DNA from: DATKCN01 sp035513175
Lineage (GTDB): Bacteria > Chloroflexota > Chloroflexia > Thermomicrobiales > CFX8
Assembly: GCA_035513175.1 (NCBI GenBank)
Contig: DATKCN010000216.1
Coordinates: 1-32,957, forward strand
DNA length: 32,957 nucleotides
Reading direction: 5' to 3'
A model generated the notes under the pieces. That model was not told the origin of the DNA, did no database searches, and was given only the letters and a program-made list of their open reading frames with translations. Made by a program: the position numbers and the translations under genes. How positions within the stretch are numbered: position 1 is the first letter of the stretch; the number at the start of each line of letters is the position of its first letter. Of the stretch, positions 24,442-32,149 are shown piece by piece.

Positions 24442-25122
24442 ATGTCGCTGACCATCTGGATGGTCCGGCATGGCGAGACTGCGTCGAACGCGGACGGCAT
24501 GTTTCAAGGTCACATTGACACGCCGCTGAACGCCCGTGGGGAAGCTCAGGCACGAGCCGTAGGGGAGTTTCTCCGTGGTGTCGTGTTCGACGCCGTTTAC
24601 GCGAGCGACCTTCAGCGCGCCGCGCGGACCGCTGAATTGATCGTCCACGGCAGGCAGCCGGTCATCCTCGATCCTGATCTGCGTGAGATGCACTACGGGG
24701 TGCTGCAGGGCGTGCATTACCGAGACGCCGAGCTGACGCTTCGGTCGCATGGCATGGCGGACGATTGGGCGTCGGGAGCGTTTCACCGTCGCGGCCTGGC
24801 CCCTCCCGGCGGGGAGAGCATCAGGACGCTGCGATCTCGATCGAGGCGATTTCAGTCGATGCTTGGGCATGCCCACGGTGAGGGCGATCAGTCGGTGCTG
24901 GTCGTAGCTCACGGCGGGAAGCTCGCCATGCTGCTGACCGTACTGCTGGGGCTGCCGGGGCAGGCGCGGCACTTGTTCCGGCTCGCAAACTGCGGCCTGA
25001 CCCGTGTATCTCGATTCGACGACCGGGCGACGCTGGACTTTCACAACCTCGTCGTGTGGGACGAGCGCTGGCCGATCATGAGCCCCGGGACACGCGGTCC
25101 ACTACATCCGCGAGGCGAGTGA
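24442..25122 (+). CDS. Histidine phosphatase (phosphoglycerate mutase-like)
   Basis: A 226-residue branch 1 histidine phosphatase. The phosphohistidine loop is VRHGET (8-13), and the other conserved parts are YASDLQRAARTAELI, the acid/base Glu in LREMHYGVLQG, and the second active-site His in VLVVAHGGKL. GGAGG lies 6 bp before ATG 24442. Candidate roles include alpha-ribazole phosphatase or another small phosphatase; the sequence does not decide. The 3' end overlaps the convergent aminotransferase by 47 bp. Confidence 0.85.
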   Translation: MSLTIWMVRHGETASNADGMFQGHIDTPLNARGEAQARAVGEFLRGVVFDAVYASDLQRAARTAELIVHGRQPVILDPDLREMHYGVLQGVHYRDAELTLRSHGMADDWASGAFHRRGLAPPGGESIRTLRSRSRRFQSMLGHAHGEGDQSVLVVAHGGKLAMLLTVLLGLPGQARHLFRLANCGLTRVSRFDDRATLDFHNLVVWDERWPIMSPGTRGPLHPRGE

Positions 25123-26254
25123 TGTCATCTCGTGATGTGAAGTAGGTGACGGACACCCGCACGGCGCTCGGAACCTCAACCGATCGTTGGATTACATTGT
25201 GCGTTTCTCGAAGCGTTTCGCTCACGTCGCGACCGTTGAGCCCTTCCAGGGTGAACGTGACGATCCCGGACGAGTTCTCCCACGAGTCCGGTGTGACAAC
25301 CGAGGCTCCCGGAATCTCATCCAGCGTTTGCTTCGCGAAGCATGAAAGGCTCGAGACGTGAGCGAAGACTGCCTCCCAGCCGAGTGACTCCTGATATTCA
25401 ATCGCGTCCGCCAGAGCTCCATAGGTGTGCCAGGCTCGCGTGCCGAACTCGAAACGGGTGGCGTCGCCACCATACACAAGCGACGGCGGTGGCTCAGTCT
25501 GGTAAAAGGCGCGAGTCCAGCGAGGGCTGACCGCCCCATCGCCGAAGTAGGCGGGCTTGACGAGATCGATCGATCGCGGGTCGAACCAGGCGAAGCCAGT
25601 GCCCTTTGGCCCAGCCAGCCACTTGTGGCCGTTGCCAATGATGAAGTCAGCCCGCATCGCGGGGATGTCGATAGGAAACTGCCCCACCGATTGCGAAGCG
25701 TCGATAAGAATCGCCACGTTATCGCCGACTATGTCGCGGATCAGCTCAACAGGGACGCGCGCGCCTGTTTCGCACGACACATGACTGATCGCGACGACAC
25801 GAGTACGGTCGGACAGTGCATTGGCCAGACTCTCGGTCAGAGTGGATGGATCATGGGTCAGCGGAATGAACCGAAGGTGCGCGCCAGCCCGCTCGCACCT
25901 GGCCAGCCACGGAAGGACCATCGCTGGATGCTCCTCGGTCGATGTGATGACCTCATCTCCGGGCTCCAGAGGGAACGTCGCGGCTGCCCAGTTGATGCCG
26001 TCGGTCGCGTTCCGGTTGAACGCCAGGTCGGCCGTCCGCGCGTTCAGCAAATTGGCGAGAACTGAGCGAGCCCGCTCGTACCCTGCAACGGCGTGAGCCT
26101 GAGTTGCGTGTCCGCCGCGCTCGTGGTCGACGATGTTCTCGATGTGCTTCGTGAGCACCGACTCAGCCATGATGCCGACCGTGCCGGTGTTCAGATACGT
26201 GCAGTCATTCAGGATTGGCAGGTTCCGCCGGACGGCGCTCAGATCGTAGGTCAT
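25076..26254 (-). CDS. Class V PLP-dependent aminotransferase (cysteine desulfurase/isopenicillin epimerase-like)
   Basis: A 392-residue fold-type I PLP enzyme. It starts MTYDLSAVRRNLPILNDCTYLNTGTVG; DGINWAAATFPLEPGDEVITSTEEH and VVAISHVSCETGARVPVELI build the cofactor pocket, and the PLP lysine is in GNGHKWLAGPKGTGF. There is no IscS-type Cys loop, so an SufS/IscS role is unlikely; isopenicillin N epimerase-like or a C-S lyase are alternatives. I chose ATG 26254; the longer frame from 26344 runs through the predicted promoter. Confidence 0.85.
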   Translation of the reverse strand: MTYDLSAVRRNLPILNDCTYLNTGTVGIMAESVLTKHIENIVDHERGGHATQAHAVAGYERARSVLANLLNARTADLAFNRNATDGINWAAATFPLEPGDEVITSTEEHPAMVLPWLARCERAGAHLRFIPLTHDPSTLTESLANALSDRTRVVAISHVSCETGARVPVELIRDIVGDNVAILIDASQSVGQFPIDIPAMRADFIIGNGHKWLAGPKGTGFAWFDPRSIDLVKPAYFGDGAVSPRWTRAFYQTEPPPSLVYGGDATRFEFGTRAWHTYGALADAIEYQESLGWEAVFAHVSSLSCFAKQTLDEIPGASVVTPDSWENSSGIVTFTLEGLNGRDVSETLRETHNVIQRSVEVPSAVRVSVTYFTSRDDITRLADVVDRVSRGS

Positions 26255-26309
26255 CACATTCCGTTCCCTGGCGTGGAGCGGCGCGGCACAGGTGTGCTCG
26301 CGGCGCTGC

Positions 26310-26338
26310 ACCGTAGCAGGGCACGCGTAGGTGGTCAA
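26310..26338 (-). promoter_or_regulatory. Sigma-70 promoter of the aminotransferase gene
   Basis: On the minus strand TTGACC (26338-26333) and TACGGT (26315-26310) with 17 bp between, and TGC just before the -10. The start near 26303 leaves a leader of about 49 nt and makes the gene independent of the DdrA-like operon upstream. Confidence 0.5.
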
Positions 26339-26419
26339 TAGCATCGCAGAGAAGTTCGAACCGGGCCTACTCGAGCGTTGACCCGGATCGACGAGCAGAT
26401 CTGCACGTTGACGTGTGCG

Positions 26420-26662
26420 CTACGCGGCCAGTCGATCGATCAGATCCTCGTACTCATGCAGCAGGTCGAGCCAGACAGCTTCCCAGCGCGAGACGTTGCG
26501 CCCACGGGCTCGACTCTCTTCGATCTTGGCGTATCCATCGTGGAGACGTTGCTCAATCGACTGGAGCGCGCTGAGTGTGGCGTCATCCGACACGACGATA
26601 GGGGAGACAGCGGTGTTTCTCGCTACCACAGGTGCGTCCTTCCCAGCGATGCCTTGACTCAT
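26420..26662 (-). CDS. Unknown 80-residue helical protein, second gene of SOS-type operon
   Basis: Not recognised. The first 25 residues look flexible (MSQGIAGKDAPVVARNTAVS); the rest is predicted mostly helical and charged (ATLSALQSIEQRLHDGYAKIEESRAR, then VSRWEAVWLDLLHEYEDLIDRLAA). The ATG overlaps the stop of the DdrA-like gene (ATGA), strongly suggesting translational coupling and a shared function, for example an accessory or regulatory subunit of the annealing protein. It has no Cys and no TM segment. No terminator was seen in the 165 bp before the aminotransferase gene. Confidence 0.6.
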   Translation of the reverse strand: MSQGIAGKDAPVVARNTAVSPIVVSDDATLSALQSIEQRLHDGYAKIEESRARGRNVSRWEAVWLDLLHEYEDLIDRLAA

Positions 26663-27258
26663 GACGCCAGATCCGAGGATTGGCGTTCGGACTGAAGCTG
26701 CTCAATCAGCGCGGACATGTCGCTGCGGCTGAGCTCTGCGAGCGCCTGGCTGAACTGCTCGTGAGCCCGAAGCTCGAGATCCTCCTGCGACAGGCCGGCT
26801 TCACGCGCGACCACGTGCACGTACTTGAGCTGGCGCGGCGTCGCTTGCTGGCGAGCCTGAGCTGACGTCACGTGCGCGCCACGAGGGGAGCGGATATTGA
26901 CCGGCGAGTCGACCAGCCGCTGACGATCCGCGCCGAAATCGTAGTCGGGGCAGAACTGGGTTCCGAAGCCGAGCGCTGCCAGCGCGCGACCGAGCGCCTT
27001 GGTCTCAGCCTTCTCAAGATAATCGCCGAAGTCATCGGCGGCCTCGCTCCCCCAGCCGGTCGCGCAGGCCCCGCTCGACAACGAGACGAGGGCGCGGAAC
27101 ACGGCCGAGTGCCCCTGATGCTCGACGAGCTCTGTCTCGATGCGCGCGTCGGGATAGACTGACCGCAGCCAGACGAGTCGCCACTTGACTTCCAGATAGT
27201 CCTGCCCATTTACCGTAGTCAGGAACTTCGCGGGTTCGAACGCGGACTGCTCGCTCAT
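26659..27258 (-). CDS. DdrA/Rad52-superfamily single-strand annealing-like protein
   Basis: A 199-residue protein. The N-terminal domain KFLTTVNGQDYLEVKWRLVWLRSVYPDARIETELVEHQG, then GWGSEAADDFGDYLEKAETKALGRALAALGFGTQF, fits the DdrA/Rad52-like fold: a sheet followed by the conserved KAETKALGRALA helix. A linker leads to a small helical C-terminal domain (TPRQLKYVHVVAREAGLSQEDLELRAHEQF...LSRSDMSALIEQL), like the tail domain of phage annealing proteins. DdrA and Rad52 bind single-stranded 3' ends and anneal strands. The promoter holds a LexA-like box. The identification is by motif memory; a phage-derived Sak/Erf relative is the main alternative. Confidence 0.75.
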   Translation of the reverse strand: MSEQSAFEPAKFLTTVNGQDYLEVKWRLVWLRSVYPDARIETELVEHQGHSAVFRALVSLSSGACATGWGSEAADDFGDYLEKAETKALGRALAALGFGTQFCPDYDFGADRQRLVDSPVNIRSPRGAHVTSAQARQQATPRQLKYVHVVAREAGLSQEDLELRAHEQFSQALAELSRSDMSALIEQLQSERQSSDLAS

Positions 27259-27300
27259 CGTCTTTTCTCCGTTCGTGCTTATATCCGAGTCCGCCGTTTA

Positions 27301-27312
27301 GAACATGCGTTC
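27301..27312. promoter_or_regulatory. LexA (SOS) box of the DdrA-like operon
   Basis: GAAC-ATGC-GTTC matches GAAC-N4-GTTC, and flanking A and T extend it to 14 bp. It lies just downstream of the -10, covering the expected transcription start, a standard repressor position. Confidence 0.75.
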
Positions 27313-27319
27313 TATATGT

Positions 27320-27348
27320 ATTGTAATCATGACGTGCGTTGATGTCAA
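27320..27348 (-). promoter_or_regulatory. Strong sigma-70 promoter of the DdrA-like operon
   Basis: On the minus strand a perfect TTGACA (27348-27343), a 17-bp spacer and TACAAT (27325-27320). It is the best -35/-10 pair in the window, consistent with a promoter kept off by a repressor. Start about 27313; GGAGA lies 7 bp before the ATG at 27258. Confidence 0.8.
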
Positions 27349-27408
27349 CTACCCCGCGAGGCGATGTTGAGTGGCGTGTCGGAGCGAGCGGGACGGGAAC
27401 GGCGTGTA

Positions 27409-27417
27409 TGCTATAAT
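27409..27417 (+). promoter_or_regulatory. Extended -10 promoter of dnaN
   Basis: TGC then a perfect TATAAT (27412-27417), with no good -35. The start near 27424 gives a leader of about 38 nt. The TGCTATAATC block is identical to the one in front of ftsH. Confidence 0.6.
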
Positions 27418-27461
27418 CCCGCCTCTGATCACGTGTACGGACACTGAAGGAGAAGGCATCG

Positions 27462-28604
27462 GTGCGGATTCAGTGCACGCAGGAGAGCTTGAATCGGGCT
27501 CTCTCAATCGCTGGTCGTGCGGTCGCATCCAGGAGCACGCTTCCGGTGCTGGGCAACTATCTTCTGGAAGCGGAAGAGGATCACCTGATCGTCTCCGCCA
27601 CCAACCTGGAGTTGGGGATCATGTGCCGGATTCCGGCGGAGGTCGAGACTCCGGGACGGATCACGGTGCAGGCGCGAGTGCTGGGCGAGTTCGTGTCCAG
27701 CCTCGAACCAGGGTCAGTCGAGATGAGTCAGGACGATGGACCGTTGACGGTAACGGTGCATCAGGGCGGCACGCGAGCTCACGTGCGCGGGACGGATCCA
27801 GAAGACTTTCCGATCCTGCCGCGACACATCGAAGGCGGGAGCGTGATCCGACTCGACCCCTCGGTGCTGCGCGATGCTATCAACCACGTTGTGTTCGCCG
27901 CTGCCGGGGATGACAGCCGACCGGTGCTTGCCGGAGTGCAGTTTGTGGCGACCGGCGACACGATCACTCTCGCCGCTGCCGACGGATTCCGCATGTCGGT
28001 TCGTTCGGCGCGTTTGGGCCTGCCGGTCGAAACAGCACTGACGATCATTGTGCCCGCTCGAGCCATGCAGGAGATGTCGCGCATTCTCGCTGAGGGTGGT
28101 GACTTCGTCGAGTTGACGGTGACCCCGAACCAAAGTCAGCTGCTCGCGACCATGGGCGACGTGTGGTTCAGCACGCGCCTGATCGACGGCACGTTCCCGG
28201 ATCTGTCACAAATCATCCCGAAAAATTGGAACACACGCACCGTCGTGTCACGGGACATTTTGCTCGACGCGGCTAAGAGGGCGGCAATCTTCGCTCGCAA
28301 CAACAATGACGTTGTGAAGCTCGAAATCGCGCCGCCGTCGGAAACGCTCGACATGGGACGCATGCGCGTCTCCGGCACGGCTGCGGACACCGGGGACAAC
28401 CAGGACGATCTGGACGTGCAGGTCGAGGGCGGTGAGATTCAGATTGCCTTCAACGGGCGCTATCTTACCGACGTGCTTTCGGTCATGCGGGACTCGAAAG
28501 TCGCGTTTGAGCTGCAGGGGGCCAACAGCGCCGGCGTCATCAAGTCCGCTGACTCAGACGACTTCACGCACGTGATCATGCCGATGGTCATAGGGTCCAA
28601 CTAG
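27462..28604 (+). CDS. dnaN: DNA polymerase III sliding clamp (beta subunit)
   Basis: The processivity clamp, 380 residues, forming a dimeric ring around DNA. It starts MRIQCTQESLNRALSIAGRAVASRSTLPVLGNYLLEA, with the three repeated clamp domains. The middle part has LRDAINHVVFAAAGDDSRPVLAGVQF, and the end FNGRYLTDVLSVM...FELQGANSAGVIKS...HVIMPM forms part of the hydrophobic partner-binding site. GTG 27462 follows AGGAGAAGG. recF comes 12 bp later. dnaA and gyrB are not present on either side, so the classical oriC gene cluster is split here. Confidence 0.96.
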   Translation: MRIQCTQESLNRALSIAGRAVASRSTLPVLGNYLLEAEEDHLIVSATNLELGIMCRIPAEVETPGRITVQARVLGEFVSSLEPGSVEMSQDDGPLTVTVHQGGTRAHVRGTDPEDFPILPRHIEGGSVIRLDPSVLRDAINHVVFAAAGDDSRPVLAGVQFVATGDTITLAAADGFRMSVRSARLGLPVETALTIIVPARAMQEMSRILAEGGDFVELTVTPNQSQLLATMGDVWFSTRLIDGTFPDLSQIIPKNWNTRTVVSRDILLDAAKRAAIFARNNNDVVKLEIAPPSETLDMGRMRVSGTAADTGDNQDDLDVQVEGGEIQIAFNGRYLTDVLSVMRDSKVAFELQGANSAGVIKSADSDDFTHVIMPMVIGSN

Positions 28605-28616
28605 GTCGCGTCGCCG

Positions 28617-29840
28617 GTGTCGATCGTTGACGGCGTATGGGTGCGGCGGCTTGAGCTTGAGCACGTCCGTGTGTACCGCGACCTCACACTTGATATCCCA
28701 CGCGAGGGCCTGCGAATCGTTGGACGAAACGGCTCAGGCAAGTCGACGCTGATCGAGGCGATCGAGCTGGTGTCCACGACTCGACCCCGGCGCGGGTCAC
28801 TGGACGCGGACATCATCGCGCACGAGAGCGGCGTCGATCTCGGCGTCGCGCCGTACGCGCGCGTTGTTGGCGACGCAAGTAGAGGCGACGTCTCCGCAAG
28901 GATCGAGATTTTTCTACAAAAGGGTGAGCGCAAGGGAGCAACCAAGAAGCTACTGCGGGTGGCGGACCGGCCGCGTCGCGCAAGCGACGTGGTCGGCATC
29001 ATTCCAACCGTGTCTTTCGCTCCCGACGATCTGGATCTCATCCTGGGGTCGCCGTCAGTGCGCCGCCGCTTTCTCGACATCCTTCTCTCGCAGACCGATC
29101 GTCGATACCTGCGAACGCTGTCGCGGTACGCTCGCATCCTGTCGCAGCGGAATGGTTTGCTGAAGCGCCATCAGGCCGACGAAGGCGCCCGCGTAGCGGC
29201 GGATGAGTTCGCGTTCTGGGACGAGCAGCTCGTCGCGCTTGGCGCATACGTTATCGCTGCCAGAGTACGCGCGATGCGCGGCATCCGGGACGCGGCGGCC
29301 GGGAGCTTCGAACGCCTCTCTCCTGAGTCTGGCGTCCTTGAAGTTCGGTACGTGTCGAGCATCCAGGAGAGCGGCGCATGGTGGGAATCGGTCGAAACCG
29401 CTCAGGATGCGCTTGAAGCGGCGCAGCGCATCGGTGTCGCTTTCGGGCAGCACCTCAATCGGACACAGGCGCATGAAATAGCGCGCGGCGCGACGGGAAC
29501 GGGTCCGCATCGCGACGATCTGGTTGTGACGCTTGATGGCCGTCCCATGGAGCGCTTTGGTTCTCGGGGGCAGCAGCGACTGGCGGTCGTCGCGCTGAAA
29601 CTGGCCGAAATTGACGTGGCAACCGACGCAATCGGCGCGAGGCCGGTTCTGCTTCTTGACGACGTGCTTTCCGAGCTAGATGAACGACATCGGAACCTGC
29701 TGATCGAAACGTTGCGAGCGCATCGGGGTCAGCTCATTGTCACTGCCGCCGAGCCGAAGCTCGTCATGACCGACGCGCTCGAGGAACTGAAGATGGTAAC
29801 GCTCACCGCTCCGGGAGTGCTGGCTACCGACGGCGAATAG
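28617..29840 (+). CDS. recF: DNA replication and repair protein RecF
   Basis: An SMC-like ABC ATPase that helps load RecA at gaps. It has 407 residues from GTG 28617 (MSIVDGVWVRRLELEHVRVYRDLTL). Walker A is GRNGSGKST, the signature motif lies in FGSRGQQRLAVVALKLAE, and Walker B with the D-loop is RPVLLLDDVLSELDERH. Middle features SFAPDDLDLILGSPSVRRRFLD and GPHRDDLVVTLDGRPM are RecF-specific. Together with ruvB, pcrA, mutM and the DdrA-like gene the window is rich in repair genes. Confidence 0.95.
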   Translation: MSIVDGVWVRRLELEHVRVYRDLTLDIPREGLRIVGRNGSGKSTLIEAIELVSTTRPRRGSLDADIIAHESGVDLGVAPYARVVGDASRGDVSARIEIFLQKGERKGATKKLLRVADRPRRASDVVGIIPTVSFAPDDLDLILGSPSVRRRFLDILLSQTDRRYLRTLSRYARILSQRNGLLKRHQADEGARVAADEFAFWDEQLVALGAYVIAARVRAMRGIRDAAAGSFERLSPESGVLEVRYVSSIQESGAWWESVETAQDALEAAQRIGVAFGQHLNRTQAHEIARGATGTGPHRDDLVVTLDGRPMERFGSRGQQRLAVVALKLAEIDVATDAIGARPVLLLDDVLSELDERHRNLLIETLRAHRGQLIVTAAEPKLVMTDALEELKMVTLTAPGVLATDGE

Positions 29841-29842
29841 CG

Positions 29843-29871
29843 TTGCGGCGGCTGCTCCACAGGCGTATACT
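29843..29871 (+). promoter_or_regulatory. Sigma-70 promoter of tRNA-Gln
   Basis: TTGCGG (29843-29848) and TATACT (29866-29871), spacer 17 bp, start about 29878, 16 nt before the tRNA. It begins right after the recF stop. Confidence 0.65.
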
Positions 29872-29893
29872 TCTATGTCGCCAATCGTGACGA

Positions 29894-29964
<71 letters not shown>

Positions 29965-30075
29965 CCTCATTCACTCATCGGTTGGCACTGACGGCCCGCG
30001 GTCGAAGATCGTGGGCCTTTTGGTTGCCGGGTAGCAGCCGGGCGAACCGGGCGTCGACTCCTGTTGCGCGTGCGC

Positions 30076-30225
30076 ATGAAGACAACCGCGATCGTGACAG
30101 TCAGCGTGGCAATCGCCGTTTCCACGTGGCTGGCGCTGAAGCCCAGACAGCGCGAGCCGCGCGATCGTGCGTATGATCGCTTCCGCGCCGCCGTAAGTCT
30201 TCCAACACTACCGCAGCACGCGTAA
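30076..30225 (+). CDS. Possible 49-residue single-pass membrane protein
   Basis: An open frame in the 344-bp gap between tRNA-Gln and rtcB. It reads MKTTAIVTVSVAIAVSTWLA, then LKPRQREPRDRAYDRFRAAVSLPTLPQHA. A hydrophobic N-terminal helix and a basic tail give positive-inside topology. In-frame GTG (30070) and TTG (30064) starts lie just upstream. There is no clear Shine-Dalgarno or promoter, so this is a candidate only. Nothing else was recognised in the gap. Confidence 0.35.
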   Translation: MKTTAIVTVSVAIAVSTWLALKPRQREPRDRAYDRFRAAVSLPTLPQHA

Positions 30226-30308
30226 GCTGAGTTGATGGCCGACATTGAGCGCGATCAAATCCGCTTGCTCGATTAAGACGCGCCCAGTCGCTGGACTCAC
30301 GAGCCTGG

Positions 30309-31565
30309 ATGAACGCCACCGGGGGCGAATTGCATCAGATCGTTGATAGCGTTGCGGTGTGGGGTGATCCGGTTGACGCGCGTGCGGTCGCCCAGGCAGC
30401 GCGCTGCCTCCGTTCGCACGATGAGGCGGTAGCCGCGGCGCTGATGGCCGACCATCACGTCGGGTACTCGCAGCCAATCGGTGGTGTCGTCGCGTACGTT
30501 GGAGCCGTCAGCCCGTCGGGCGTTGGCTACGATATCGGGTGTGGCAACACGGCGGTGCGCACCGATCTCTCGCTCGACGAGGTCGGGGACCGTGTTGGTC
30601 CGATCATGGACGAGGTGTTTGAACGAGTGTCGTTTGGCATCGGATCGAAGTCGGACAACCGGGATCATCAGATCTTCGACGATGCGCGGTGGAGGCTGTT
30701 CGACGAGTTTGGGCTTTCAGCCGGCTCGACGACGTTGAAGGTTGCTCGCGAGCAACTCGGCTCCGTGGGATCGGGAAATCACTACGTAGACATCTTCGTC
30801 GATGAGATGGGTGCGGTCTGGGTCGGCGTGCACTTCGGATCGCGAGGCTTCGGCCACCGAACGGCCAGCGGATTCATGAGCGTGGCGGCCGGCCGGCGCT
30901 TCGACGCGAAGCGTCCAGGAAGCAACATGGACAGCGCGCCGTCGATCCTAAGGCTGGATGACGAGGTTGGGCAGCTGTATTGGGACGCGATGGAACTTGC
31001 AGCGGAGTATGCTCGTGTCGGCAGGGGGCTGGTCATCGAGCAGACACTCGACGTGCTGGGGGCGGTCGAGATGGCGCGCGTCGAAAACAACCATAATATG
31101 GCCTGGCGTGAGGCGCAGAATATCGATGGCGCTGAGGTCGACGTCGTCGTTGTGCGAAAGGGCGCCACACCTGCGTTTCCGGGTCAGCCGGGCTTCGTTG
31201 GTGGCTCAATGGGCGATGACGCGCTCATCATTCGCGGCCTCGATGGCGCGGATGGGGTAGCGAGCATGCGAAGCACGATCCACGGGGCGGGACGGGTGAT
31301 GAGCCGCACGCAAGCCGCGGGAAAGATGAACTGGAAGACGCGGAAACGTTCCGGTGGGCAGGTGACACGCGCGATGATGATCGCGTGGCTGGATGAACGC
31401 GGAGTTGCGTTGCGCGGCGGGGGCACGGATGAAAGTCCTCATGCGTACAAGCGTCTGGATTCGGTAATCAACCATCATTTGGAAAGCGTCGAAACTGTCC
31501 ACCGGTTGCGTCCGTTGGGCGTCGCGATGGCAGGCGAGGGCGAACACGATCCGTACCGGGATTGA
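30309..31565 (+). CDS. rtcB: RNA-splicing ligase RtcB
   Basis: A Mn/GTP-dependent RNA ligase joining 2',3'-cyclic phosphate and 5'-OH ends, in bacteria linked to repair of cleaved tRNA and rRNA. It has 418 residues. Mn ligands: Cys78 in GVGYDIGCGN, GSGNHYVDIF (about 154-163) and the His in NHNMAWREAQN (about 261-271). The guanylated His is in STIHGAGRVMSR (His about 325); VVRKGATPAFPGQPGFVGGSMGD is also conserved. The start ATG 30309 has only a weak ribosome site. No archease, rtcA or rtcR neighbour is present. Confidence 0.94.
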   Translation: MNATGGELHQIVDSVAVWGDPVDARAVAQAARCLRSHDEAVAAALMADHHVGYSQPIGGVVAYVGAVSPSGVGYDIGCGNTAVRTDLSLDEVGDRVGPIMDEVFERVSFGIGSKSDNRDHQIFDDARWRLFDEFGLSAGSTTLKVAREQLGSVGSGNHYVDIFVDEMGAVWVGVHFGSRGFGHRTASGFMSVAAGRRFDAKRPGSNMDSAPSILRLDDEVGQLYWDAMELAAEYARVGRGLVIEQTLDVLGAVEMARVENNHNMAWREAQNIDGAEVDVVVVRKGATPAFPGQPGFVGGSMGDDALIIRGLDGADGVASMRSTIHGAGRVMSRTQAAGKMNWKTRKRSGGQVTRAMMIAWLDERGVALRGGGTDESPHAYKRLDSVINHHLESVETVHRLRPLGVAMAGEGEHDPYRD

Positions 31566-31572
31566 TCCCGGT
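31555..31572 (+). terminator. Weak hairpin across the rtcB stop
   Basis: A 7-bp inverted repeat with a 4-nt loop spans the TGA of rtcB. No T-run. The following 31573-31793 region contains nothing I recognise. Confidence 0.25.
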
Positions 31573-31793
31573 GCTGCCATCCGCGCCGGTGTCATAAGAT
31601 GCCAACGACCCATCTTGTGCGTGGACGGGTGACGTAGGATCGTGGCACGTCAGCCTACAGTGTCAGCCCACCACGCATGCGATTGTGCGATGTGAATCGG
31701 TCAGCGACGCATGTCGAGACGCCGACTGGGCATCGCCGAACGAGTTGTGCGTATCGGACGATCCGGTTGGATGTCGCTGGGCTGGGATCGCCG

Positions 31794-32069
31794 TCAGTCG
31801 ACGTTCCATTCTTCATAAAGCAGTTGCCGACGTCTCGCCCTCGCGCGGAGAAACCGCATCTTCACACGCGTGGTAAGGCCGCCATAGATTGCTCCGGCTA
31901 TGATCCACATTGAGCTGAGTGCAAGCACGATGATCAGAGCGTGCAGCGACGGGAAGAAGTAGAGCACCATCACCGACGTGACGAGCTTGAACGCGACCAG
32001 CGTCACGACGAACGCGGTGAGCACAGCCCGGTCGGCTTCCGTGTCTTCTGCCTGTCGGTGATACGACAT
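31794..32069 (-). CDS. Small two-helix membrane protein of unknown function
   Basis: A 91-residue protein with a charged N-terminus (MSYHRQAEDTEADRA), two TM helices (VLTAFVVTLVAFKLVTSVMVLYFF and ALIIVLALSSMWIIAGAIYGG) and a basic tail (RVKMRFLRARARRRQ). The positive tail predicts N-in/C-in topology. No family recognised; no strong Shine-Dalgarno before ATG 32069. It follows the formate-tetrahydrofolate ligase gene on the same strand after about 80 bp and may share its transcript. Confidence 0.6.
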   Translation of the reverse strand: MSYHRQAEDTEADRAVLTAFVVTLVAFKLVTSVMVLYFFPSLHALIIVLALSSMWIIAGAIYGGLTTRVKMRFLRARARRRQLLYEEWNVD

Positions 32070-32149
32070 TGATGAACTCTCTCAACGGGGCTTCGCTAGG
32101 TCTCCGTGACATATCCCACTCGACCACGGCGTCGTTATGCTGCTGAGAG

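Noticed and set aside
27259..27461. Possible replication origin beside dnaN
   Set aside because: No TTATCCACA-like DnaA boxes or AT-rich unwinding repeats were seen; the sequence is explained by two divergent promoters and the LexA-like box.
31573..31913. A 78-residue plus-strand frame (31677-31913) after rtcB
   Set aside because: Its second half is antisense to the small membrane protein, which has a clear two-helix pattern, and no ribosome site is visible.
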